Shown here in pieces: positions 7,832-17,143 of a stretch of 41,743 nucleotides of DNA; position 1 is the first letter of the stretch, and each line of letters opens with the position of its first letter. The stretch is taken from the NCBI GenBank assembly GCA_946539445.1, contig CAMNHK010000002.1, positions 1 through 41,743 on the forward strand, in the 5' to 3' direction. The notes beneath the pieces were generated by a model. The model made no database searches. It was given only the letters and a program-made list of their open reading frames with translations, and was not told the origin of the DNA. This stretch comes from an uncultured Caryophanales bacterium. Its GTDB lineage: Bacteria; Bacillota_I; Bacilli_A; RF39; UBA660. A program made the position numbers and the translations under genes.

Positions 7832-7837
7832 AGTTAG

Positions 7838-7867
7838 ATTATAACATATAACAAAAGAAATTGTCAA
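7838..7867 (-). promoter_or_regulatory. rplU promoter
   Basis: Consensus TTGACA (7862-7867), 18-base spacer, TATAAT (7838-7843) preceded by TGT (extended -10). It is the strongest promoter seen in the window, as expected for a ribosomal operon. Confidence 0.85.
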
Positions 7868-7875
7868 CATAGAAA

Positions 7876-7897
7876 AAACAAGCCAAAAGACTTGTTT
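7876..7897 (-). terminator. Terminator after the hydrolase gene
   Basis: Stem AAACAAG/CTTGTTT with an 8-base loop and a T-run on the minus strand, 13 bases after the stop at 7910. It separates the WXG/hydrolase unit from rplU. Confidence 0.75.
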
Positions 7898-7909
7898 CGT
7901 TTATATTTA

Positions 7910-10429
7910 TTAGACTTGTAATAAGGAATTATACCAGTCAACTGATCCATCACCATGATCAATACTACCATCAAATGAAGTTTGAGCAGAAACATGTTGA
8001 ACATCCCTTGGAACATTAAACTTTTGTCCTTTTACGATATGAGTCAAATCATACATCAACCCATTGGAAGCAAACCGATCACAAGCATTCGTATGCCAGA
8101 TACCTCCATCAATTTCATAATAAACACTATTGATACCAGCCGCTAATAAACGTTGATGTTGATCCAATGTATAAGTATGAACTCCTTCACCACGTCGATT
8201 CAAAGAGGATTCATCATTGTTAGCTATATACCAAATAAAAGTGGTATTAGGAGAACCTGATATAGCATCTGCCAAAGGAACATTTCCTCCCCATGGTCCT
8301 TCAAATCCACCACCGGTAAAGGCCACTGTTGAAAACAAATTTGGATTCTTATCAACCAAATACGCAAGTGCATATGCACCAATAGAGGTTCCCGTTCCAG
8401 AAATACGATTTTGATCAACATTCAATCCATTAACCAATTGATTTAAATCGTGATTTAACATAGAACCATTATATAAACTATTCACACTATTTCCATTACC
8501 CCATCGACCAGGAACATAAATAAGTGCATCATTATTTTGATATTTTCCATTTGCTAAACTTTTCGCAAAAGATGCTGTTTTTAAGTGATCTGGAGTTCCA
8601 GCTGCATGTCCTGTTCCCACTAACCAATAAACAAATGGATAATCTTTATTTACATCATATCCCGTTGGAACGGATAGCAATCCTTCTGTCTGTAATCCCA
8701 AAGTTTGACGAATAGTAGCTGGAATAGCAACTGTCTTTCCATTGTTTTCTTCCAAAAAAGTTTGCACTTGAGCTTCTACCACAATATGTTTGGTATCGGC
8801 TAAAGAAGTAGAAATGGCACTTTGAATTCCAGTTAAGGTAGAATCCAAATCAGCTACTTCAGATTTTTCAGCAGAATCACCACTAGTGCCAGAATCATCT
8901 TGGAAGCCACCGGACATACCAGCTTTGGTATTTAAAGTGGAAGCTCGATTATTATCATATTGCAAAAAGTGTTTTAAATTATCCGAGAATGGCTTTCCGC
9001 CATATCCTAAACCCGCACAACTAGAAACCAAATAATCGAAGTTCTTTAAAGAAAATTCTCCTTTGGTTAAGTCAGCACCACCCGATATTTTCAAAGAAAT
9101 GTTTCCCCTATTTTCTTCCAAAGTGGTTCCCATAGCCGTAAACATACTACGTAATTGATTATCCGATAGTTTAACCCCATACAAACTATTATCAGCGCCC
9201 ATTTTAGATACCGCATCTAGTCCACTAGATGCAGTAAAGACATTTACAAGTCCGTCATAAGCTTTATTGTAGGCATTTCGAACCGAAATCAATTCATCAA
9301 ATACCCCTTCTTTTTGAGTTTGCTTAGCACTATATTCTTCAACTTGTTTTTGTAATTTTTCATTTTTAGAAGTCAAGTCATCAATATCTGCTTGTAAAGC
9401 AGCATGATCATATCTTGGCACCTTATAAGTACCTGTCCAATTACCTTCGTCATCATGCGTAGGATACTCATCATACTCTTCCATTTTTGCTTTACATTCG
9501 GCAATCTTTGCCTCATTATTCGAAATTTCCGTATTTAATTGAACAATAAAAGCTTTGGTAGCTTCAATATCAGCATCTACATAATCAAGTGCCATTTGTA
9601 AAGCCATAAAGTCAAAACCAATATCACTATCTGGCATAGCCAAATCGCCAACTGGATAAACGTCTGAACCAATAGCCACACCGTTTAAAACAACATGTCC
9701 TAAAATATTACCAACAGCTTGTTCATGCTGAGCCAAATTAGTAACTGTATTAGGTATACTCGTTGCATCCTGAATCGTCGGAATTGGAATAGTTCGAGTA
9801 TAATCCCCTACTGACGGTCTTGTTAAAGCATCTGGAGTAAAAGTAGAATCATCTTGGGTTGCAGTACTAGAAGGAGTGGGAGAAGTAGAAGAAGGAGAAG
9901 ATCCTCCACCGCCATAACCGCCACCGCCTCCTCCACCAGGAGAACCTTGGCCACCAATTACTTCTTCATTTTTTCGCTTTGCGAATTCTTCTTGTTGCTC
10001 AATAATTAATTCTCGAATTTTTTTTAAACGATTTAGTACATCATTGCGTCCAACTAATTGCTCTTTTAAATCTTTAAAAATAGATTGAACCTTATCCCAT
10101 ATTTTAACAAGTTCATCATCTAAAGTAATAGTTTGTAATCGTCGAATAACTGTTTCACATTGACCAGATAAAGAGTTAACATCATTGATATCATTCTGTA
10201 TTTCTAAAATCGTTTTATCATACACAGAAGTATCTTGTGGAAGGGAAACATCTGTACCAATAGCTGTAGAATTAGAGTATCCATATACTTCAGATCCAAC
10301 TTGCTCTCCCAAAACAAAATCAGACAAATCCTTATTAATTTTTGTCCGATTAGTTAGTACTTTATCGTATAGATTCATCGTTTTGTTATATAAACTAACA
10401 ATTTGTTGTTTATCATTATTATCATTCAT
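7910..10429 (-). CDS. Putative type VII-secreted alpha/beta-hydrolase
   Basis: An 839-residue modular protein without signal peptide. Residues 1-155 are helical and LXG/WXG-like. A glycine-serine-proline linker (about 158-195) follows, then coiled-coil (about 290-385) and variable regions. From about residue 585 there is an alpha/beta-hydrolase/esterase domain: PTGYDVNKDYPFVYWLVGTG, the nucleophile elbow GTSIGAYA with Ser682, a candidate acid Asp739 (ANNDES) and His779 (GIWHTN). The domain resembles EstD/feruloyl-esterase-like enzymes. It follows a tandem-WXG protein gene by about 90 bases, which suggests export as a type VII (Ess-like) substrate. No EssC-like machinery lies in the window and no immunity-type gene follows. 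It could be an antibacterial effector or a cell-surface esterase; substrate unknown. Start supported by GAGGT nine bases upstream. Confidence 0.75.
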   Translation of the reverse strand: MNDNNDKQQIVSLYNKTMNLYDKVLTNRTKINKDLSDFVLGEQVGSEVYGYSNSTAIGTDVSLPQDTSVYDKTILEIQNDINDVNSLSGQCETVIRRLQTITLDDELVKIWDKVQSIFKDLKEQLVGRNDVLNRLKKIRELIIEQQEEFAKRKNEEVIGGQGSPGGGGGGGYGGGGSSPSSTSPTPSSTATQDDSTFTPDALTRPSVGDYTRTIPIPTIQDATSIPNTVTNLAQHEQAVGNILGHVVLNGVAIGSDVYPVGDLAMPDSDIGFDFMALQMALDYVDADIEATKAFIVQLNTEISNNEAKIAECKAKMEEYDEYPTHDDEGNWTGTYKVPRYDHAALQADIDDLTSKNEKLQKQVEEYSAKQTQKEGVFDELISVRNAYNKAYDGLVNVFTASSGLDAVSKMGADNSLYGVKLSDNQLRSMFTAMGTTLEENRGNISLKISGGADLTKGEFSLKNFDYLVSSCAGLGYGGKPFSDNLKHFLQYDNNRASTLNTKAGMSGGFQDDSGTSGDSAEKSEVADLDSTLTGIQSAISTSLADTKHIVVEAQVQTFLEENNGKTVAIPATIRQTLGLQTEGLLSVPTGYDVNKDYPFVYWLVGTGHAAGTPDHLKTASFAKSLANGKYQNNDALIYVPGRWGNGNSVNSLYNGSMLNHDLNQLVNGLNVDQNRISGTGTSIGAYALAYLVDKNPNLFSTVAFTGGGFEGPWGGNVPLADAISGSPNTTFIWYIANNDESSLNRRGEGVHTYTLDQHQRLLAAGINSVYYEIDGGIWHTNACDRFASNGLMYDLTHIVKGQKFNVPRDVQHVSAQTSFDGSIDHGDGSVDWYNSLLQV

Positions 10430-10454
10430 ATGAATACCTCATTTCCTACTTCCC

Positions 10455-10512
10455 AAATCTTAAAGAAGAACCATTTCTTCCCTAAGATTTAAGAAGTAAA
10501 AACTTCTTAAAT
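10455..10512 (-). other. Two overlapping hairpins between WXG and hydrolase genes
   Basis: On the minus strand, ATTTAAGAAG/CTTCTTAAAT (10487-10512) follows the WXG stop directly. It shares its last bases with a second stem, AAATCTTA/TAAGATTT (10455-10490), that also contains inner AAGAA/TTCTT pairing. No T-run follows. The two cannot fully form together, so they may set relative expression or protect the upstream mRNA end. Confidence 0.5.
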
Positions 10513-10517
10513 TGAAA

Positions 10518-11126
10518 CTAAAATTGGTAATTACGAAGAGCTTCTGCAATACTATTAGAAACATTTTCAAGAATTTCTTTATATTTTGCAGAACTTTCCA
10601 TAAATTCACTGAAAGCAGAATCTGCATTTTGTCTTCCAGTTCCTTGTTGCCAGTTATTCATAATTTCATCATAATGACGAGCAACTTCAGTCTTGAATTC
10701 ATCATACATAGCATTAACAGTATCTAATAATGTTTTAGCTCCTAATGCATCAGCAGTAATATTAATAGTATCTCTTGAATCACTATATGGTTCTAATGGT
10801 GATTTTTCACCAGTTACACTAATAGCTGATAAATCTTGTAATCCTGCACGGTTAGCATTTTGGATTTCTCTATATTTAGAAGCTACAAAACTAGCATCTC
10901 TTGCTAAACCTGCTAAAGCGTTACGAATTTTTGCCATTGAATTATAAACATCAACAACGTTATTAATTTGAACCCCAGCATCTGCTCCTTCCCAAGTATT
11001 TTTTAAAGTATTAATTGCTTTACCTAAACTATCAATGATAGTATCGGCTTTGTTGCATACAACATTATCATATAGTGATACTGTATCATCATATAATTGT
11101 TGTACGTCAATAACTTTATGATTCAT
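10518..11126 (-). CDS. Tandem WXG100-like protein
   Basis: A 202-residue, almost wholly helical protein without signal peptide. It looks like two WXG100 hairpins in one chain. The first has the classical turn NTWEGADAG (Trp45-Glu-Gly47). The second has NNWQQGTG (Trp159 to Gly162), with one extra residue between Trp and Gly. WXG100 proteins are small type VII secretion substrates or chaperone partners that act as dimers; a fused pair could be a pre-formed dimer. It leads the two-gene unit with the hydrolase. AGGAGGG lies upstream of the ATG, and a TTGACG/TACAAT promoter is further upstream. No type VII ATPase is nearby, so the secretion system must be elsewhere. Confidence 0.8.
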   Translation of the reverse strand: MNHKVIDVQQLYDDTVSLYDNVVCNKADTIIDSLGKAINTLKNTWEGADAGVQINNVVDVYNSMAKIRNALAGLARDASFVASKYREIQNANRAGLQDLSAISVTGEKSPLEPYSDSRDTINITADALGAKTLLDTVNAMYDEFKTEVARHYDEIMNNWQQGTGRQNADSAFSEFMESSAKYKEILENVSNSIAEALRNYQF

Positions 11127-11193
11127 ATATTTCCCTCCTACTAAATCATAACATTGAAAAGAATAGATGATTTCAACTATCTTTTACAAAAAA

Positions 11194-11223
11194 ATTGTAT
11201 CATAAAAAAAAAGAAAACGTCAA
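11194..11223 (-). promoter_or_regulatory. Promoter of the WXG/hydrolase unit
   Basis: TTGACG (11218-11223), 18-base spacer, TACAAT (11194-11199) preceded by TGA. The leader to the ATG is about 60 bases. Confidence 0.7.
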
Positions 11224-11241
11224 TGAAATCACGAACATTTT

Positions 11242-11688
11242 CTATTTATTTCTTTTGGTTTGTAAATTATCAATCCAATTTTGAATTCCTTCTTCTAAAT
11301 CCTGATACGTTCGAGAAAAATCCCCTGTATACCAAGGATCTGCCACGTCTCTTTCTAAAAATTTCACAATTTTTCCAGAATCTTTAGGAAATAATCTCTT
11401 CATAGATTGAATATTATTTTCATCCATACAAAGAAATAAATCATTTTCTAAATAATCCTGCATAGAAACTTTATTAGCAAAATGCTTCTCATAAGGAATA
11501 TGCATCTCCTCTAACTTTTCTTTAGCTGGAGGATACAAATCATGTCCATATTCCTCTAAGGAAGTTCCACGAGAAGTAATTCGATATTCATTTTCCAATC
11601 CCATCTTTGAAAGAGTATTCTTCATCATAAATTCTGCCATAGGACTACGACAAATATTTCCTAAACAAATAAAACAAATCTTAATCAT
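11242..11688 (-). CDS. Low-molecular-weight protein tyrosine phosphatase
   Basis: A 148-residue LMW-PTP/arsenate-reductase-fold enzyme that removes phosphate from protein tyrosines or arginines. The phosphate-binding loop is ICFICLGNICRSPMAEF, with the nucleophilic Cys and invariant Arg at its end. The general-acid Asp lies in VADPWYTGDF. An upstream in-frame ATG exists, but GGGAGG six bases before the ATG at 11688 decides the start. The first bases overlap the last codons of addA, so the two are translationally linked. It closes the addB-addA unit. Confidence 0.93.
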   Translation of the reverse strand: MIKICFICLGNICRSPMAEFMMKNTLSKMGLENEYRITSRGTSLEEYGHDLYPPAKEKLEEMHIPYEKHFANKVSMQDYLENDLFLCMDENNIQSMKRLFPKDSGKIVKFLERDVADPWYTGDFSRTYQDLEEGIQNWIDNLQTKRNK

Positions 11689-14600
11689 CCAATACCTCCC
11701 GATATTTCTCATCTAATAAAGAATACAAATAACAACGAACTGGTTTATGAGTTTTCTCAATTAACGCCCTACGATACCCATTTAACTGTCGATCATAAGA
11801 AGAATCTTCAATTCCTTTTAACTTATAATCAAGAATTGTATAGGAATCTCCCTCATCAATTAATAAATCCATAATTCCATGGGACAAAGTATTCTCATTT
11901 TCATAATAGAATTCATACTCTTTATACATTGGAAAAGAAAGCCTTTTTCTCATAAAATCACTATCTAAAAAATGAACAATTTTATTTTGGATAAATGAAT
12001 CTAAAGAATAAGATGATAAATCATAATGTAAAAAATCAATATCTTCCAAAATCTCATGTATTTTAGTACCCAATTGCATCAAATCTTTTTCTTCTTTTGA
12101 TAGAATCTGAAAGCTCTCTTTTGAATAGTGTTTTTCTTCTAACAAATGACTAGAGATAGAAACCTCTTCTACTTTCAAAGGTTCCTTCACCTCAATTTCA
12201 TATTGAAAATGAATAGATCGATTCAAATATTCTTTACTACCAATGACTTCTACCTCATGAAGATAAGGTAACAATAACGAATAAATACTTTTAACGATTG
12301 ATAAAAAGGAATGATACTGTTCTCTCTCATAGGTCGGAATAACATCCAAACATTCTCTTCCTTCTTCTTGCTTTGGAATAACAAAAATCATTTTTTCTCT
12401 GGCTCGAGTAACCGCTACGTACAAAAGACGAATTCTCTCAGAAATATCTTCTTTTTTATAATAATATTTAAACAGTGTTTTTAAATACGTATCTTTAAAA
12501 GCTTCCTCTACTTTCGGCAAAATAAAACCATAAGAAGAATCATAAATAATTCTTTCTTTGATATCCATATCCGAAAACTTAGAAGAAAAACCAGCAAAAT
12601 AGCAAACTGGATATTCCAAACCTTTCGACTTATGAATCGTCATAATCTGACAACTATTATAACTAGAAGTATTCATATTAAATTTTAAATCATAATCCCC
12701 TTCAAAGATTTGATTTAAATAATCGACAAAATCATAAATTGTATAACCATGCGATTCATAATTTTTACATAAATTATAAATATATTCTAATCGAATTCGA
12801 TAATCATGAACTCTACCAATCGTTAACAGTTTTTCTTCATAATGAAATTCTTCCATCACCCAATAAAAGTAACGACTAAGACTCATAGTGTCCATATAAG
12901 GAACAACTTCCAATCCTTTATGCACCAAATCACTATCCATGATTTTATCATGAATTACCATATCAAAGATTTCTTGATCCGTCTTTTTCCATAGAAAACT
13001 ACGACACAAAGAAACAAAACAATATCGAAATTCTAAATCAAATCGTTTTTGCTTTAAACAAAGAAGAAAACGGAAAAGATTTCGAATAACCAAACCATCA
13101 TCATCCCTTCTTAAAGACTCTTCTTTTAAAATAGTCAAAGGAATGTGATGATATTCAAATATTTTTTTATAAAGTTCAAAGTTTTTACTCTTATCAAGTA
13201 AAATAACAAAATCACGATATTCAATAGGTCTTAATTTTTTCTCTTCTTTATCAAAAACCTGCATTTTATTTTGAATTCGCTCTTGAATATCCTTCGCAAT
13301 CAAAAAAGCCTCTTCTTCCTCTTTCGATAATTTACCTAACTCATTTGAATCATAAGCAAGTACCTCCATATGGGAGTCTTGGGAAACTTTACCAATCGTA
13401 TGATAATCTTCATTCCCAAACACCATACGGTGAGAGGCTTGATAGTCGGCCCCACCAATCTCTTCATCCATCAAATAATCAAATATTAGATTAATGTCAC
13501 TAAGTACTTCTTCTCGAGATCGAAAGTTCTTCAACAAATCAATTTTATATCCCAAAGAAGAATCTTGATAAGTACGATATTTTTCTTTAAACAAAGATGG
13601 ATTAGCATTACGGAAACGATAAATCGATTGTTTAATATCCCCTACCATATAAATATTATTTTTTGAAATATAAGAAAGAAATAATTCCTGTGTATCCGAA
13701 GTATCTTGATATTCATCCACCATAATTTCCGCAAATTGATTTTTTAATTCCTCTAATACATCTAAATTATCTCGAACAACCATAATCGCATAACGAGAAA
13801 TATCAGTAAAAGTAAAGATTGCATTACGAAGTTTATACTCCTCTAACCTAGAATCCAATTCTTGAAGAATGGAAAACAACACTTTTTGATTAGCAATAGT
13901 ACTACGATACTCTTCTTCCATTTCCCTAGTAGAAGCATACTGACAAAACTGTTCGATATCTTTGGCAAGGGAAAAAATATCACTTTTTAATTGTTTTCCC
14001 TCTTCACTTGTACCACGTGGTACCCGAAGCGATTCAAAATCCAAAGAATGAACAAAATCATCATATGTTTCCGCTTCCATCAACGAATGAAAGTTATCAT
14101 ACATTTTTTGAATAAATTCCCCATCAAAATATTCCGTTAAAGAAGACATAAGTCGAATAAGGTCTCTCTGTCTACTTTTTAAGATTTCAAAATAATCATG
14201 AGTCGTAGAAGAAATCATTTTCGTAATAGAATCTTCTTCCATTGCTTGTCTTAAATACTCTGCCTTATCCACCTTTAATTCAATTTTTTGATAAGCCTTT
14301 AAAATAGACTCTTTTAAAGCATCATCACCCTTTAAGCAAAAATCATGAATAAGTTGTAAGAAATCTTGTTTAGGGCTTTGATAATATTCGTCAAATATTT
14401 CATCCATAATCTTTTTCTTTTGTAAATCAATTAATACTTCATCACTAATTTGTATCTGATTCGTAATATTTAATTTTGTATGATACTTTTTAACAACCGC
14501 TAAAGCAAAAGAATCAAACGTCGTAATATAAGCACCTTCTAAGGCATCCAATTCTCCCGCTAATTCAGGAGTCTTTTGAATCATTTTTCGAATACGATCT

Positions 14601-14788
14601 TTCATTTCAGCTGCCGCTGCATTGGTAAAAGTTAAAATAAGCAACTCTGAAATATGAACACCATGTAATAATTTGTATTTTACTCTCTCCGTTAAAACAA
14701 ATGTCTTTCCACTACCAGCTCCAGCGGAAACCAATATATTACGTCCACCCCATTCAACCGCGTGTTGTTGTTCTTCTGTTAAAGCCAT
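11681..14788 (-). CDS. addA: AddA helicase-nuclease subunit
   Basis: A 1035-residue UvrD-family helicase with a C-terminal RecB-type nuclease; with AddB it resects double-strand breaks for RecA-dependent repair. Walker A is SAGAGSGKTFVLTERV, motif II is VDEYQDTSDTQ, motif III is QSIYRFRNANPSLF, and later motifs are MTIHKSKGLEYPV and LLYVAVTRAREK. The nuclease site is HGIMDLLIDEGDSYTILDYKLKG (about 945-990). It is shorter than B. subtilis AddA (about 1230). A GTG nine bases earlier is in frame, but AGGAGG eight bases before the ATG at 14788 sets the start. The start falls just after the addB stop. Confidence 0.95.
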   Translation of the reverse strand: MALTEEQQHAVEWGGRNILVSAGAGSGKTFVLTERVKYKLLHGVHISELLILTFTNAAAAEMKDRIRKMIQKTPELAGELDALEGAYITTFDSFALAVVKKYHTKLNITNQIQISDEVLIDLQKKKIMDEIFDEYYQSPKQDFLQLIHDFCLKGDDALKESILKAYQKIELKVDKAEYLRQAMEEDSITKMISSTTHDYFEILKSRQRDLIRLMSSLTEYFDGEFIQKMYDNFHSLMEAETYDDFVHSLDFESLRVPRGTSEEGKQLKSDIFSLAKDIEQFCQYASTREMEEEYRSTIANQKVLFSILQELDSRLEEYKLRNAIFTFTDISRYAIMVVRDNLDVLEELKNQFAEIMVDEYQDTSDTQELFLSYISKNNIYMVGDIKQSIYRFRNANPSLFKEKYRTYQDSSLGYKIDLLKNFRSREEVLSDINLIFDYLMDEEIGGADYQASHRMVFGNEDYHTIGKVSQDSHMEVLAYDSNELGKLSKEEEEAFLIAKDIQERIQNKMQVFDKEEKKLRPIEYRDFVILLDKSKNFELYKKIFEYHHIPLTILKEESLRRDDDGLVIRNLFRFLLCLKQKRFDLEFRYCFVSLCRSFLWKKTDQEIFDMVIHDKIMDSDLVHKGLEVVPYMDTMSLSRYFYWVMEEFHYEEKLLTIGRVHDYRIRLEYIYNLCKNYESHGYTIYDFVDYLNQIFEGDYDLKFNMNTSSYNSCQIMTIHKSKGLEYPVCYFAGFSSKFSDMDIKERIIYDSSYGFILPKVEEAFKDTYLKTLFKYYYKKEDISERIRLLYVAVTRAREKMIFVIPKQEEGRECLDVIPTYEREQYHSFLSIVKSIYSLLLPYLHEVEVIGSKEYLNRSIHFQYEIEVKEPLKVEEVSISSHLLEEKHYSKESFQILSKEEKDLMQLGTKIHEILEDIDFLHYDLSSYSLDSFIQNKIVHFLDSDFMRKRLSFPMYKEYEFYYENENTLSHGIMDLLIDEGDSYTILDYKLKGIEDSSYDRQLNGYRRALIEKTHKPVRCYLYSLLDEKYREVLDD

Positions 14789-14789
14789 T

Positions 14790-17084
14790 CTACTCACCTC
14801 CTAAAAAAGAAAGATCATCGACTTTTTCTAAGAGAATCGAATCTGTCTCTTTGTGATAACAAATATCCCGAAAAGTACAATACATACAAGGAGACTCTTT
14901 TCCATAAATAAGAGGATGAATCGAAAAATCTCCTTTTAAGATGTCACCCACTGATTCCTCTATTTTTCCCTTCGTATATTGAAGCATATCAAATAATTGG
15001 TCGTTCGATAAAACTTTACTAAAACGGTCAAAGCCTTTTTCATCTGAATACTTCATACTTTTTATATATTCACTATTCTCATAAGTAGAATCAAATCGCC
15101 TTAAAACAGTGGAATCATCCGTCGAATATCCATCTAAATAAAACCGTTTGGAAGAATCTTCCGCTTCATCCCACTTTGGATAATCAAATAAAATATTTTG
15201 ATAATAAATACCAGTAAAAATAGGATTTTGAAATACTTTTCCATAATGAATTAAATACAAATAAACTGGTAACTGCATATGAAGTCCATATTTCATTGGT
15301 TCCAAATGAGTATCGATAGTTCCTGTCTTATAATCAACAATTGAAAAATAAGTATCTTCCACTTTTTGATAATACAAAATCTTGTCCAAATAACCAACAA
15401 ATAAAACCGAAATATCTTCCCGAATGGGAATTTCTATTTTCTTTTCAAACAAGAAATTATCATACCCAGTTAATAATTGTTGCTTCTTCAAAATATCGAT
15501 TAATTTTACAAGTTCCTTTTTAATTCGTACTAAAAGTATTTTTTCTTTTAAACTACATTCTCGGTTTTCTAAATATTTTCGATATTCTTCTTCAAAAGAA
15601 AAATTTGGATAATAACATAACGATAAGATCTTATGGAATAAAGAACCAATAAAAGCAGGAAAACTATCCACAAAAGAATCCATTTTTAAAACATAATGCA
15701 AATAATACTGAAACTTACATTCTCGGTAAGAATTAAAAGAAGTATAAGATAGTTTTAAGGGATAATCCAAATGCGTTAAATATGTATCTAAATCAATTCC
15801 ACTAAACTGGTTCGAATACGTATAATACGGAATGGAATACTCTTGTAAAAGTTCAGATAAATAGTCTTTCTTCTCACCAAACAAACGATAAGAATCTAAT
15901 TTTTCTCCTAACCGTAATTGATTATATAAATGCGAATGCTGATAAGAATCTGGATATCCTTCGATTACTTCTAATCCATATTCATCAATAAAACTAGAAG
16001 GATAAAACTTAGCAAACGGAGTAGTTCTCTTAAAAGACAAAAACAGATTAGGAATAGATCCCAAAACAGCCGCCACAATTTGTTTTTCTCGACGATTCCA
16101 AATAGAAGTAGGATAAGATAAATATTCGTCTTTCTCCAAATCCGAAATAAACTCCACATCTTTTTTCATCGAAGGTAAAACATCTTGATTCAATCCTAAA
16201 ACAAAAACATATTGATCTTCCGAGAACGAACGAGAAAATAAATCGCAAATCGAAACAGCTGGTTCCAAAATTGGATTACGATAATACGTTCTCTTCAATT
16301 TTTCAATCAATAACTCTCTTCCAACCGGATCCTCCAAATCCACAAAAGCCAAGGAATTTAGAACCGTTACAAGTTGCTGCAAAACAGGATGAGTTGTATT
16401 ACTTAAATCCATTTCCCCCGTCTTTAAATAATCTTGTACCAAAGGATTTCCATAAATAGAATTTTGATAAGGAATATTAATAGGAATATGATAATAAGAG
16501 AATAGTTTCTCTATCGTATAATAATAATCTTCTCCCACATTACAAAGATAAACAGAAGAAATATCAACTCCTTGCTTTAGGAGTTCTATGATTTTTAAGC
16601 AAACATAATTAACTTCTTCTTCTAAAGTAGAAAAGGCATAAACCGGATGAGAAAAAGAAATAGACTCTTCTTTCCAAGCATAATTCAATGCCTTTTCTTC
16701 CCATAAATCTAGTTCATAATAATGAGAAACACAAATTTCTTTTTTAGAAAGAGAATCTCGAAAAGAAGGATGAAAAGTAAGAAGTCCTTCTCTCTCTAAT
16801 TCCTTTTTAAGATTTTGCAAAAAAAGAAGTTTTTCACTTTTATAAGTCTTATCTTCCAATCCATATAAAGATTTTAAATAAACTTCACAAACATCGTATT
16901 GATAATGATATTTTTTCATTAAATAATAAACAGCTCTCTCATCATAAGAAAAAAAGAATCTTTGATAATACTCTTCTTTTGTTAAAAAAGAAACATCTTG
17001 TAATTCTTTCCCATGAGAAAAAGATTTCAAAATTCCTTCTTTTTCAAGATTTGGACAAAGAATTAGTTTTGATAGTTTTCCCAT
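14790..17084 (-). CDS. addB: AddB-like nuclease subunit, compact form
   Basis: A 764-residue partner of AddA, much shorter than the roughly 1150 residues of B. subtilis AddB. The C-terminal RecB-like nuclease is intact: the catalytic Asp-Lys pair lies in YFSIVDYKTGT, and four cysteines suit an iron-sulfur clasp (RECKFQYYLHY and SPCMYCTFRDIC). No Walker A loop is visible in the N-terminal half, so the helicase-like part is degenerate. Together they would form a nuclease-plus-helicase complex acting at chromosome breaks. It precedes addA, and AGGTGAT precedes the ATG. Confidence 0.88.
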   Translation of the reverse strand: MGKLSKLILCPNLEKEGILKSFSHGKELQDVSFLTKEEYYQRFFFSYDERAVYYLMKKYHYQYDVCEVYLKSLYGLEDKTYKSEKLLFLQNLKKELEREGLLTFHPSFRDSLSKKEICVSHYYELDLWEEKALNYAWKEESISFSHPVYAFSTLEEEVNYVCLKIIELLKQGVDISSVYLCNVGEDYYYTIEKLFSYYHIPINIPYQNSIYGNPLVQDYLKTGEMDLSNTTHPVLQQLVTVLNSLAFVDLEDPVGRELLIEKLKRTYYRNPILEPAVSICDLFSRSFSEDQYVFVLGLNQDVLPSMKKDVEFISDLEKDEYLSYPTSIWNRREKQIVAAVLGSIPNLFLSFKRTTPFAKFYPSSFIDEYGLEVIEGYPDSYQHSHLYNQLRLGEKLDSYRLFGEKKDYLSELLQEYSIPYYTYSNQFSGIDLDTYLTHLDYPLKLSYTSFNSYRECKFQYYLHYVLKMDSFVDSFPAFIGSLFHKILSLCYYPNFSFEEEYRKYLENRECSLKEKILLVRIKKELVKLIDILKKQQLLTGYDNFLFEKKIEIPIREDISVLFVGYLDKILYYQKVEDTYFSIVDYKTGTIDTHLEPMKYGLHMQLPVYLYLIHYGKVFQNPIFTGIYYQNILFDYPKWDEAEDSSKRFYLDGYSTDDSTVLRRFDSTYENSEYIKSMKYSDEKGFDRFSKVLSNDQLFDMLQYTKGKIEESVGDILKGDFSIHPLIYGKESPCMYCTFRDICYHKETDSILLEKVDDLSFLGGE

Positions 17085-17099
17085 AGTATCACCTATTCC

Positions 17100-17108
17100 A
17101 TTATAACA
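17100..17108 (-). promoter_or_regulatory. addB extended -10 promoter
   Basis: TGT-TATAAT on the minus strand directly after the T-run of the rpmF terminator; no recognisable -35. Confidence 0.5.
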
Positions 17109-17112
17109 AAAA

Positions 17113-17134
17113 AAAAGGATGAAATCATCCTTTT
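17113..17134 (-). terminator. Terminator after rpmF
   Basis: Stem AAAAGGATGA/TCATCCTTTT followed by at least nine T on the minus strand, ten bases after the rpmF stop. Confidence 0.85.
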
Positions 17135-17143
17135 CATTTTGAA

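Noticed and set aside
7910-10429. Reading the hydrolase protein as a polymorphic toxin with immunity
   Set aside because: The gene is followed directly by a terminator and the rplU promoter, leaving no room for an immunity gene.
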